This document shows, piece by piece, positions 28,337 through 38,200 of a stretch of 64,000 nucleotides of DNA; positions within the stretch are counted from its first letter, which is position 1; each line of letters begins with the position of its first letter. The stretch is from positions 682,001-746,000 of the forward strand of contig NC_015731.1 of the NCBI RefSeq assembly GCF_000219585.1, in the 5' to 3' direction. The notes beneath the pieces are model-generated. The model had not been told where the DNA came from. It was given only the letters and a program-made list of their open reading frames with translations, and searched no databases. Position numbers and translations under genes: made by a program. The stretch is from Nitrosomonas sp. Is79A3 (GTDB taxonomy: Bacteria > Pseudomonadota > Gammaproteobacteria > Burkholderiales > Nitrosomonadaceae).

Positions 28337-29260
28337 ATGAAAACCGCCTACCTGACTCATCCTTCCTCGCTCAAACACAATATGGGAGCGGGCCATCCCG
28401 AATGCCCTACGCGCATTCAAGCCATCGAGGATCAGCTCATCGCTTCCGGTTTGATGCCTTTTCTGGACCGGCAAGACGCTCCTGCCGCAAGTAAGGAACA
28501 ACTCCAGCGCGCCCATTCGATTGATTATATCGAAACTATTTTCAGGGCTTCACCCAGTAATGGGCTGGTTTATCTCGATGCGGACACGGCAATGAATCCG
28601 TATAGCCTGGAAGCTGCTTTGCATGCTGCTGGTGCGGCGGTCAAAGCGGTTGACTTGGTGATGTCGGGCCAGAATGAAAACGCATTCTGCAATATTCGTC
28701 CGCCCGGCCATCATGCCGGGCGCAGCAGCGCTGCGGGATTTTGCATATTCAATAATGTAGCGGTCGCCGCCGCCCATGCGCTTGCGCATTACGGCCTGAG
28801 CCGTGTGGCAATTGCCGATTTTGATGTGCACCACGGCAATGGGACTGATGAGATTTTCAATGGCGATAACCGTGTCATGCTGTGCTCAACATTCCGGCAT
28901 CCGTATTATCCTTACGAGGGTGTTGATAGCGGCAATGAACATATTATCAACGTGCCGCTTGCCGCTGGTGCAACGGGCGCGCAATTTCGTGTTGCCGTGA
29001 CAGAAAATTGGCTGCCAGCCCTGGAACAATTCAAACCAGAGCTGTTGTTAATTTCAGCAGGATTCGACGCACACCGGGAAGATGACATGGGCGGACTTGC
29101 TTTGCGCGAGGAAGATTACCTGTGGATTACAGAAACACTTAAGCGTATCGCCATCGATCACGCCAATGGCCGAATTGTGTCCGCCCTAGAAGGGGGCTAT
29201 GCTTTGCATGCTCTAGGCCGCAGCGCGCTGGCCCATATCAAAGTACTTAGCGGACTTTAA
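28337..29260 (+). CDS. Histone-deacetylase-family protein (class II/AcuC-like)
   Basis: The 307-residue zinc deacetylase has the full HDAC motif set: GHPECPTRIQAIEDQL, the active-site RPPGHHAGRSSAAGFCIFNNVAVAA, the metal ligands ADFDVHHGNGTDEIF, and SAGFDAHREDDMGGL. Bacterial members remove acetyl groups from proteins such as acetyl-CoA synthetase or from acetylated polyamines. It starts 57 bp after the Pat-type gene on the same strand, so the two are probably cotranscribed. The substrate is not shown by sequence. Confidence 0.93.
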   Translation: MKTAYLTHPSSLKHNMGAGHPECPTRIQAIEDQLIASGLMPFLDRQDAPAASKEQLQRAHSIDYIETIFRASPSNGLVYLDADTAMNPYSLEAALHAAGAAVKAVDLVMSGQNENAFCNIRPPGHHAGRSSAAGFCIFNNVAVAAAHALAHYGLSRVAIADFDVHHGNGTDEIFNGDNRVMLCSTFRHPYYPYEGVDSGNEHIINVPLAAGATGAQFRVAVTENWLPALEQFKPELLLISAGFDAHREDDMGGLALREEDYLWITETLKRIAIDHANGRIVSALEGGYALHALGRSALAHIKVLSGL

Positions 29261-29477
29261 AGCACCGGTTTGGCGGATCGCATAATAGAGTTTTTTGCAA
29301 AACCCATTTTTAAAATCCAAATCAAGGTTACTGCCGTTTTTTGAATCCGCTGTGCATACCGTCCATGTATGTGCTGGAACCTGTGACTTTGCACTATAAT
29401 TGCAAACATTGATTCCTCCATGCAATATCCGGGTTAAGTGTTACCGATTACCAAAAGAATAAAAAAGGAAATGTTTC

Positions 29478-29954
29478 ATGAGTGCTATTTGGTTTAAAGA
29501 TTACACCATTGCGTATCTGGAAGGTTTACGCAATGCCAATATGGGCGAACATATCGGTATTCAGTTTACCGAGCTGGGGCCTGATTTTTTGAAGGCGCGT
29601 ATGCCCGTCGATAAGCGCACAACGCAACCATTCGGTATCCTGCATGGCGGTGCCAGTTGCGTGCTATCTGAAACCTTGGGCAGTGTGTCGGGTTGGATGA
29701 CAATTGACCCGGAAAAGTACCGTGCGGTCGGTCTGGAGCTTAATATCAACCATGTTCGCGCGGTTACCAAGGGTCATGTTATTGGTATTTGCACACCGTT
29801 ACATACTGGCCGCCGTACACAAGTCTGGCAAACGGATATTGTTGAAGAAGCTACTGGCAAGCGCGTAGCGATTTCACGATTAACATTGGCGATCATTGAA
29901 CAAGGCACGCTCAGTGTGCAGAAGGAACATGTGATCGTCGAAAGAGAGTCATAA
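29478..29954 (+). CDS. Hotdog-fold acyl-CoA thioesterase (PaaI/MenI-like)
   Basis: The 158-residue protein matches the YdiI/EntH branch of hotdog thioesterases: MGEHIGIQFTELGPDFLKARMPV, then TQPFGILHGGASCVLSETLGS with the conserved His-Gly-Gly and the catalytic acid, and GLELNINHVRAVTKG. It would hydrolyse an acyl- or aroyl-CoA, substrate unknown. A perfect intrinsic terminator follows 14 bp after the stop. It is 217 bp downstream of the deacetylase gene and may have its own promoter. Confidence 0.9.
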   Translation: MSAIWFKDYTIAYLEGLRNANMGEHIGIQFTELGPDFLKARMPVDKRTTQPFGILHGGASCVLSETLGSVSGWMTIDPEKYRAVGLELNINHVRAVTKGHVIGICTPLHTGRRTQVWQTDIVEEATGKRVAISRLTLAIIEQGTLSVQKEHVIVERES

Positions 29955-29968
29955 CGCATTAATCTAAC

Positions 29969-30004
29969 AAAAAACCCTCATGCTTCCGGTATGAGGGTTT
30001 TTTT
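29969..30004 (+). terminator. Rho-independent terminator
   Basis: AACCCTCAT and ATGAGGGTT form a perfect stem around GCTTCCGGT, flanked by an A-run on the left and a T-run on the right. It can end the thioesterase transcript and, in the other direction, act on the minus strand. Confidence 0.92.
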
Positions 30005-30049
30005 GTTGATGTGGAACGAAAACTTGAACCAGCGTTGTCTATGCGCTTT

Positions 30050-30511
30050 TTAAGTTTCCTTGCTGTCTTTACTCTTGCTGATTTCCACTTCTTTGGGGAC
30101 TACTTTCTCATCCGATGACTCAGTATTTCCGGATTGCTCTTCTGTTTTTAGCTCGGCGGCTTCAGCGGTAGCCGTTTCAGCAGAACTCCTGTCGTCATCT
30201 GATGGATTGTCCCCGGTACGATCCTCATCTTTACCTTTGCTGTTCCACATGAAATAAGCCGCGCCTAGCGTAACCACAACAACCGGCATAGTAATAAAAA
30301 CCAGCAATGCATATTCCACTGTGACGTCTGAGCCTGGAGGAGGGGGGCTATTCACCAACACGTAGGCGTGCGTCAAGGCAACGCCATAAACCGGCAGCAA
30401 TGCAGCCATGTAACGATTAGTAATGAACGGACGTACCGTCAGCATGTTCAATATATTGGAACCGTAATATCCAATGAAATAAACAACAATATAAAAGAAA
30501 ATGGCGCCCAT
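30050..30511 (-). CDS. Small membrane protein with acidic tail, unknown
   Basis: The 153-residue protein has three hydrophobic segments (~1-22, ~35-52, ~65-88). A ~65-residue hydrophilic tail follows, dominated by Glu, Asp, Ser and Lys (EDRTGDNPSDDDRSSAETATAEAAE), with no domain I recognise. The tail composition suggests a disordered cytoplasmic or periplasmic extension. It is convergent with the thioesterase gene across the terminator. The ATG at 30511 is the natural start. Function unknown. Confidence 0.6.
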   Translation of the reverse strand: MGAIFFYIVVYFIGYYGSNILNMLTVRPFITNRYMAALLPVYGVALTHAYVLVNSPPPPGSDVTVEYALLVFITMPVVVVTLGAAYFMWNSKGKDEDRTGDNPSDDDRSSAETATAEAAELKTEEQSGNTESSDEKVVPKEVEISKSKDSKET

Positions 30512-30660
30512 GGGTTTCCCTGTCTTATTCTGGTTTATCGGTTATAAAAATCAGATTTCATAAAAAGGCTAAGAATCTTGAACCTTATGATACACAGATC
30601 ATCATCAAAAATGTACTGATAAAGCTGGGTGAGAAATCATCAGTTAGATTCTGAGATCTA

Positions 30661-31788
30661 ATTCCAATTTTATTTTAAAACAGCATTAATAATCCAATCC
30701 CATCCGGCAATGCTACGCATAGTCTCCTGGTTTAATTCAAAGCTTTTTAGCGCGCTTTCCAGATGTATCTCAAGCGCATCCAGACTATCGAAGGCGCGGT
30801 TATGAAAGAATTTTTCCCGCAATTCATCCCATACATGTTCCTGCGGGTTGAGTTCTGGCGAGTAAGGTGGTAGAAACAGGATTCGCATATTCTCTGCCAA
30901 TTTCATGGTTTGGCTTTTGTGCCAGCCTGCACCGTCCATCACCATAATGATATTTTCATGCGGGTAACGTGCCGCGATTTCATCCACGAAAAGTTGCATG
31001 CAGTCCCCGTTCACCCAGGGCAGGATTAGGGAATCAAATCGCCCATCCAGTGGGCTGACTGCGCCATAAGCGTAGGTGTATTGTTGCGTCAGCATGGCAC
31101 GTACCATGGGACGATGGGGCTTCTTGTCCCAGCAGTGCCGTACATCGCTGATGCGGCCGAAACGCGCTTCATCCTGAAACATTAGACGCAGCGGGCGCGA
31201 GACCGCAAAAGCCGCCACTTCCTCGGTTAGCCGCTCGGGGAGTTTTTTTTCCACGCCTCGCGCGCTGCTGGGTCGGCTTGTGGATGGCTTTTATCCGGGG
31301 CCAGTTTGCGCCAGCCATGCCGTGCCAACATTTGGTACAGAGTAGACAAAGCCAGTGGCTTGCCCAGCCTAGCTTCAACCGCCGGTTTCAAGGGCGGAAC
31401 AATGACCACGCCACCGGTAGCAGCCTCACTCAGCACTTCATCCAGAATCCTGGCTTCCTGCTCCAAACTGGCCTTGGCCCGGTTACGTAATTCGCGTTTG
31501 CTGCGCGTGGCTTTCTTTTCCTCTCCCGTCGCTGGATCATACCGGGTACGCATTCTGCAGGTGACACCTACTGAACGGCCAATGGCAAGCGCTGTCTGCT
31601 CCAGACTCAAACCTAGCGACAATGGCAGCACTATCGCTTGCGCAGCTCGAAGTTCTGCCGCAGTCTTGGCTTTCTTTAACCGTTCCATCGCTACCTCAAG
31701 TTGCTCCGTCCCACTTGCCTTCCGTGCCATGATGGCCTCTACCAAAAATAAAAGCTATATTATTACTGTTTTTATCTGTAATTGGAAT
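30661..31788 (-). mobile_element. IS630-family insertion sequence
   Basis: Two overlapping frames encode a split IS630 transposase. Imperfect ~23-bp inverted repeats starting ATTCCAATT (30661 inward; complement ending at 31788) match at about 18 of 23 positions and fit as element ends. TA dinucleotides occur at 30659-30660 and 31788-31789, in keeping with IS630 targeting of TA, but the exact right junction is uncertain by a base or two. The element lies between the small membrane protein gene and the DUF3422 gene. Confidence 0.8.
30670..31730 (-). CDS. IS630-family transposase, expressed by -1 frameshift
   Basis: The upstream frame (31730 down to 31227) encodes the helix-turn-helix part, MARKASGTEQLEVAMERLK ... 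LSLEQTALAIGRSVG. The downstream frame (to 30670) encodes the DDE part: MFQDEARFGR, IIMVMDGAGWHKS and SPELNPQEHVWDELR supply the three acidic residues. They meet at an A8 tract (plus strand 31243-31250 is T8). Shifting -1 there joins REAWKKK to LPERLTEEV without a gap. This is the programmed frameshift used by many IS630 elements, so the transposase is probably intact and not a pseudogene. Confidence 0.85.
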
Positions 31789-31944
31789 AAGATGGCAGTT
31801 TGTGAATAGCATCATTCCGCTCTTTATACAAAAGAAATATGCAATTAATTTAGAAGTGTTTTGCTGAGTCATTGCTGGTTTTTCTGCTATCACAAATCCT
31901 TCACAGCAAACATGCTAGGCTCAGGGTGTATCTCTCTAAATGTT

Positions 31945-31977
31945 AATAAATCAACGTTCCTTGAGCGTTGATTTATT
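31945..31977. terminator. Perfect 12-bp hairpin upstream of the DUF3422 gene
   Basis: AATAAATCAACG (31945-31956) pairs fully with CGTTGATTTATT (31966-31977) around a 9-nt loop. With A- and T-rich arms it could be a bidirectional terminator shielding the DUF3422 gene from the IS630 side, or an operator. The rest of 31789-32057 shows nothing else clear. Confidence 0.5.
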
Positions 31978-32057
31978 TCCGATAGCGAAAAGATTCATCT
32001 ATTCGTAATAAAAATTAGGTATGCTACAGACTGGTTAAATCTAATCAGGCCGTTGTT

Positions 32058-33413
32058 ATGGATTCTCTCACCCCGTTGTCTTCATTGATTACTGAATCGC
32101 AAGATCCGCCGCAAGAGAAATTGCTGACTATCCCTGAATATTCGCAAAGGCAGGAGTTACATAACGAGCTGAATTCGGTCGCGTATGAACTTTTGGCGCC
32201 GCCTGTTCAACTTTCGCATTTGGTATTAATGTCCGAGCGGCACTGGGTTGATCAGGAACGTAAATTGATCGGTGAGTTATGTGTCCGCTATGGCATTGCT
32301 CCGCCCAATACGCACGAAAATGATTTCAGTGCGGATTTTGGCGAATTCCGCCTCCGTTGGGAACGGCATACCGAATACTCGACGTATACTGTTTATCGTG
32401 CAAAGCCATTTGTGACCCCCTTTGAGCATCCGGCGATTGAATACGTGCCGCAGGAGTGGTTGGTCCGCTTGCCCGGAGAGTTGCTGGTAGCGACGCATAT
32501 TGCTTTGGAGGACCGGTCACGACCCAAGCGTAGCTTGCATGAACTGTCTATTTTGTTTGCTTCCGGAACAGTGATCGGTTCCAAGGTGGCGGGAGGTGCT
32601 GCCAGTGTGTGGAGTGATAATCAGATACATCATGATAATTTTGGCCGCATACTGATCCATGATGAAAATTTGCGCAGCCGTCAGGTTGGACGATTGGTGC
32701 AACGACTGCTTGAGATCGAAACTTACCGCATGCTGGCGATGCTGCCATTGCCGGTAACGCGCGAGATCATTCCGCAATTGGCGCGCGCCGATCAGCGGCT
32801 GGCTACACTGATAGCAGACAATGTGGAACTGACCAGTATCGAAGACGAACAGCGCTTGCTGGACGAACTGACGCGTTTGGCGGCGGAAACCGAGCGATTG
32901 TCTGCGCAAACCAGTCATCGTTTTAATGCATCCAGAGCCTATTACGATATCGTGAAATTACGCATTACCGAATTACGCGAAGAGCGTATTGAGGGATTGC
33001 AGATGCTGCAGGAATTCATGATTCAGCGATTGTCTTCAGCGATGGGCACGTGTGAATTGGTGCATACCAAACTGGAGACGCTGTCGATGCGTCTCGGGCG
33101 TGCATCGGCTTTGCTGCGCACACGGGTTGACCTGTCCATGGAAGCGCAGATTCGCGATTTGTTGAAGTCTATGGACCATCGTGCTCATGTGCAATTGCGC
33201 ATGCAGGAGACGGTTGAAGGTTTGTCGGTTGTCGTGCTGAGCTACTACTTGCTGGGTATTCTGGGCTATGGATTAAAAGCGCTCCAGGCTGCGGGGCACG
33301 ATATTAATGTTGAATTGCTGACCGGTATCGCGATTCCCATCGTAGTATTGAGCGTCTTTTTTGTTGTGAGCGGTTTGCGCCACGTGATTAGAAAGCTGCA
33401 TCGGGATGAGTGA
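32058..33413 (+). CDS. DUF3422 membrane-anchored protein
   Basis: The 451-residue protein matches the DUF3422/COG4949 family of uncharacterised proteobacterial proteins. The N-terminal ~200 residues include the family segments FRLRWERHTEYSTYTVYRAKPF and HDNFGRILIHDENL. The middle is helical and Leu/Glu/Arg-rich. Two C-terminal membrane helices (~390-410 and ~420-440) anchor it, with a short basic end. It is convergent with sdaA, with only 7 bp between the genes. Function unknown. Confidence 0.85.
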   Translation: MDSLTPLSSLITESQDPPQEKLLTIPEYSQRQELHNELNSVAYELLAPPVQLSHLVLMSERHWVDQERKLIGELCVRYGIAPPNTHENDFSADFGEFRLRWERHTEYSTYTVYRAKPFVTPFEHPAIEYVPQEWLVRLPGELLVATHIALEDRSRPKRSLHELSILFASGTVIGSKVAGGAASVWSDNQIHHDNFGRILIHDENLRSRQVGRLVQRLLEIETYRMLAMLPLPVTREIIPQLARADQRLATLIADNVELTSIEDEQRLLDELTRLAAETERLSAQTSHRFNASRAYYDIVKLRITELREERIEGLQMLQEFMIQRLSSAMGTCELVHTKLETLSMRLGRASALLRTRVDLSMEAQIRDLLKSMDHRAHVQLRMQETVEGLSVVVLSYYLLGILGYGLKALQAAGHDINVELLTGIAIPIVVLSVFFVVSGLRHVIRKLHRDE

Positions 33414-33420
33414 TTGATGA

Positions 33421-34800
33421 TTAACACTCGGTGACGCTGACCGCCAGCCCGCCCAGAGAGGTTTCCTTATATTTGACCGACATTTCCAGTCCGGTTTGTT
33501 TCATGGCAGCGATGCAATTATCCAATGACATAAAATGCTGGCCATCGCCACGGATTGCCAGTGATGACGCGGTATAAGCTTTGATGGCGCCAAATCCATT
33601 GCGTTCAATACACGGCACCTGCACCAGACTTCCTACCGGATCGCAGGTCATGCCCAAATGATGCTCCAGTGCGATTTCTGCAGCGTTCTCAATTTGCTCG
33701 GTAGTGCCGCCTTTAATTGCGCATAAGCCTGCAGCCGCCATGGCTGAGGCAGAGCCCACTTCGCCTTGACAACCTACTTCAGCGCCGGAAATTGAACTGT
33801 TATGTTTGATCAGTCCGCCGATTGCACCGGCTACCAGCAAGAAATCACGTACTTGTTCCTGCGTTGCACCCTCATGTTTTACCGCATAATAAATAACTGC
33901 CGGTATGACGCCTGCTGCACCGTTGGTGGGTGCCGTAACCACCATATGACCTGCTGCATTTTCTTCATTCACCGCCATGGCATAGGCGCACAGCCAGTCA
34001 TTCAAATTGGCTTTTTGCGGATTCTCTTGTAACTGTTGAAACAAAGAATGCGCGCGCCGTTTAATGTTAAGTCCGCCGGGTAACCGGCCTTCAGCCACAA
34101 GACCATTTTCCAGGCAAGTTTGCATTGCATTCCAAACTGCATCCAATCCCTCGTTCAATTCTGCTTCACTGATGCGCTCCAGTTCATTACTTCGCTTCAT
34201 CGCAGCAATCGATAGGCCGCTGTCGGCTGACATTTTCATCATCTGGTTGGCTGAATCAAACGGAAAGCCGCAGGAACTGGTTGCCTCCATTTTAATGGGC
34301 GCAACAATTTGACCAATTTCAGACAACGTGGTGATAAAACCGCCGCCAATTGAGAAATAAGTTTCGGTCAACAGGGTCTTGCCGGTTCCGTCCAGCAACT
34401 GAAAAATCATGCCATTCGGATGTTCCGGCAGCGGTTCTCCGCGATCGAAGATAATATCTTCAGGCGGATTAAAGTGGATCACTGTCGATTCGTTGATGCG
34501 GATGGTGTTTTGTTGCCAAAGTTTTTGGAACAATTCATTCACATTCAGTTTCGCCAATCCTCGCGGTGTATATTCATGCATGCCTAAGGTCACCGCACGA
34601 TCGGTGGCGTGACCTTTGCCAGTGAACGCTAATGATCCCCGTAAGGTACAGCGTACCTGCAGGAAAGATGGCACGGGATGGCTGGAAATAAAAACCTCGA
34701 TACGGTCTCGAAAATCCTTGGCTGCAACCATAGGACCCATCGTATGTGAACTGGATGGACCAATACCTATTTTGAAAAGATCAAGAACGCTAATGAACAT
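33421..34800 (-). CDS. sdaA: L-serine ammonia-lyase (L-serine dehydratase)
   Basis: The 459-residue iron-sulfur enzyme converts L-serine to pyruvate and ammonia. Motifs include the N-terminal FKIGIGPSSSHTMGPM, SCGFPFD, and GCQGEVGSASAMAAAGL. EIALEHHLGMTCDPVGSLVQVPCIERNG carries Cys ligands of the [4Fe-4S] cluster. It is a single-chain SdaA type of normal length. Releasing ammonia would suit an organism that uses ammonia as an energy source, but that is inference. Confidence 0.96.
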   Translation of the reverse strand: MFISVLDLFKIGIGPSSSHTMGPMVAAKDFRDRIEVFISSHPVPSFLQVRCTLRGSLAFTGKGHATDRAVTLGMHEYTPRGLAKLNVNELFQKLWQQNTIRINESTVIHFNPPEDIIFDRGEPLPEHPNGMIFQLLDGTGKTLLTETYFSIGGGFITTLSEIGQIVAPIKMEATSSCGFPFDSANQMMKMSADSGLSIAAMKRSNELERISEAELNEGLDAVWNAMQTCLENGLVAEGRLPGGLNIKRRAHSLFQQLQENPQKANLNDWLCAYAMAVNEENAAGHMVVTAPTNGAAGVIPAVIYYAVKHEGATQEQVRDFLLVAGAIGGLIKHNSSISGAEVGCQGEVGSASAMAAAGLCAIKGGTTEQIENAAEIALEHHLGMTCDPVGSLVQVPCIERNGFGAIKAYTASSLAIRGDGQHFMSLDNCIAAMKQTGLEMSVKYKETSLGGLAVSVTEC

Positions 34801-35214
34801 TAAATTGCCTGTGAAAATTCGAAATTCTTAGAGGATCAAGGTGATGTTTTGTGGAATATTCGCGCTGAAAATTATAGCGCAGCTAGTATGCTATATGTCT
34901 TGCATTGACTCAACAAATTTTTTTGAGTATCGGAGGTTATTGGGTTCATATACCACAGTAGCAGTAAGATTTAATGAGTCTTCGTGTTATTGTCCATAAA
35001 GCGGAAAGAATATTGTAATCTAATGGACATGGAAAGACAGTTGTAATGTTTCTTTAAACTGTATGATTAAATACTTATAATATTTCTTGTATGTTTGGTG
35101 TAAGATATTGTTTGTATAATATTGTATTTCATAGATAAATTATTCTTCTATGTTGTCCTGTTTGAACTCTTTCTGCCATTATTTTGGATGACTTTCTTTT
35201 TCTAAATCAATGCT
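34801..35214. other. 414-bp AT-rich intergenic region
   Basis: This region lies between divergent sdaA and the PAS-GGDEF-EAL gene and must contain promoters for both. I found no ORF, strong hairpin, riboswitch or convincing -35/-10 pair. Confidence 0.5.
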
Positions 35215-38200
35215 ATGATTCGCGATTTTATAATCTCAGCAGATTCTCCTAACCGTGAGGCGACGATTCTTGTTTCCACTATACTAAGCGAGGGGCAGCT
35301 GAGTGAATTGTTCGACGGTATTAAAGATTTGATTCAGAGTATTGCACCGGATGGACATTTTCTTTTCGTGAACCGCGCTTGGCGCGAAGCACTCGGATAC
35401 TCGGTGGAAGAAGTCGCCACGTTGAATATCTTTAACATCATACATCCGGATTGTCGTGCGCATTGCCAGAAGTTTATGGAACGTATCATGGCGGGTGAGC
35501 ATGTTGGATTAATCGAGGTGCCATTTCAAACAAAGGATGGGCAAATCATCGTTGTGGAAGGTAATGTAAGTCTTTATCGTGAAGATAATAAACCCGTTGC
35601 CATGCGCGGCATATTCCGCAACATCACTGAGCGTAAAGCAGCAGAGGCGGAAATCCTGTCATTGAAGGAAAATCTCGAACATACGGTAATGCAGCGTACC
35701 GCTGAGTTGCAAGCCAGTGAAAGACGTTTTCGCAATCTTGTCGCAAGTATACCGGGTGCAGTGTATGAGTTCTGTGTTGATGCAACCGGTCATCGCACGC
35801 TTCCTTTTATGAGTGAGGGCATTGTTAATTTGGTTGGTTGTTCTGCGGCCGAATGCATAGCGAATGTTGAAATTTTGTTTCAACGAATACCCGATCATGC
35901 TGCACCGGGCATGGAAGCATCCATTCGGGATTCAATGGAAAAGCTGATGCCATGGTTTTATGAATTTCCTATACAAACTTCCGCAGGTGAGAAATGGATA
36001 CGAGGTCACGCGATACCGCAACGAGAAGGGGATGGCAATACGCGGTGGAATGGTGTATTTGTTGATATCACCCCGCAAAAACAGCTGGAAATAGCGCTAC
36101 GCAATAATGAGCAGCTTTTTCGCAGCTTGACTGAAGTGGCGCCGGTCGGTATTTTTCGCACCGATGCAGCGGGTAGATGCCTGTATGTGAATGAGCGTTG
36201 GTGCAGTATGGCCGGTATGGATGTTGTAGCGGCTGCAGGAGATGGATGGACTCACGCAATTCATCCGGATGACCGCGAGAAAGTGGTTGATGAATGGAAT
36301 GCAGCCGTGAAACATCAACAGCAGTTCAGGTGCGAGTATCGCTTGCAAACTGATGAACAAATAATTACCTGGATTCTAGGTCTGGCACAAGCTGAACGGA
36401 ATCAGAATGGTGATGTACTGGGTTATGTGGGTACGATTACCAATATTACCGATCAAAAAATGAAAGAATCGGAACTGGCGGAATCGCGCAACTTGCTCAA
36501 AACTATTGTGGATACAATGCCGGCACGTATCTTCTGGAAAGATAAAGAATCCCGTTATTTGGGTTGTAATCCTGTTTTTGCTAAAGATGCAGGGATAGGG
36601 TCGCCTCAGGAAATTATCGGTAAAGTGGATTACGATTTAAGTTGGACGAGGGATCAGGCGGATCACTACCGGAATGACGACCGGAACGTGATCAACTCAG
36701 GAATCCCGAAACTTTACTACGAAGAACCGTTGAATAATCCTGCCGGAGAAACCATTTGGATAGAGACCTCTAAAGTACCGCTGCTGAATACAAATCATGA
36801 AATCATAGGGGTGCTGGGTATCTATCAGGATATTACACAGCAAAAGCAAGCGCACGATTCGATGCGTCTGGCGACCACTATTTATCAGTCGAGCAATGAA
36901 GCCATTATGGTCACGGATGAAAACAACCGGATTATACAAGTTAACCCGGCTTTTACGCGTATGACTGGTTACGAGATCGCAGATGTTATTGGCAAGGATT
37001 CAACGATGCTGCGATCAGGCTGGCATAACGAGGCTTTTTATCAGGATATGGGGTGCAAGCTTTTAAATGAAGGCTGCTGGCAAGGAGAAATCTGGGATCT
37101 GCGCAAGGACGGTATTGTTCACGCCAAATGGCTCAGTATTCATGTTATTCGTCATCCGGATGGCCGTGTTCACTGCCATGTTGCACAGTTTTCGGATATC
37201 ACTGAGAAGAATAAAAAAGACGAAATAATCCTGTCGCAGGCTAATTATGATCAGTTGACCGGCTTGCCCAACCGGAATTTGTTTAAGAATCGTTTGGAAC
37301 TTGAGATCAGGAAATCGTATTGCAATGAATCGATGCTCACATTGCTGCTTCTGGATTTGGATCACTTTAAAGATATCAACGATACATTGGGTCATGACAA
37401 AGGCGATGATTTGCTGCGAGAAGTTGCCTTGCGTATCCGGTTATGCGTCGATCAATCCGATACGGTCGCGCGTCTGGGTGGAGACGAGTTTGCGGTTATT
37501 GTAACGAATTCTGCAGAGAATCATCTGCAGGCTGAAACGCTTGCCCGGAAGATTATTCAAGAATTGAACAAACCGTTTAATTTTAGTCACAGTCAGATCA
37601 ATCATTTTATTTCCACCAGTATCGGCATCGTCTCTTATCCCCAGGACGGAGCTGACATGAAAAGCTTGATGAAGCATGCAGACCAGGCGATGTATGCAGC
37701 AAAACTGCAAGGCCGTAACCGTTTCTGCTACTTTACTGCTTCCATGCAGCAGGAAGCGCATGAAAAAATGCTGCTTATTCATGATCTCAGGCAAGCAATC
37801 GTAAAAAATGAACTGCACGTTTATTATCAACCGATCCTGGAGCTATCCAGTGGACGTATTATCAAGGCAGAAGCGCTGTTGCGCTGGAAACACCCGCTAC
37901 GCGGCATGATTAGCCCGGCTACCTTTATCCCATTAGCCGAGGAAAGCGGCTTAATTGTGGAAATCGGAGAGATGGTATTTAAACGATCGATTGCCCTGAT
38001 TGATCAGTGGCGGCAGGAGTACGGTTATACAATTCAAATCAGTGTGAATGTATCTCCTATTCAGTTCAAATATATGAATAATGGCCGCTGGTTTGATCAC
38101 CTGAGTCAAATGGGGTTGCCAGGAAATTGCATTAACGTGGAAATTACCGAAGGGCTATTGCTAAAAGACTCTTCTGTTGTGCAAGAGTACCTGCTGGAGT

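Noticed and set aside
30670..31254. Downstream IS630 frame as an independent gene
   Set aside because: Its GTG start lies in the overlap at the A8 tract, and joining the frames by -1 shift restores a continuous transposase.
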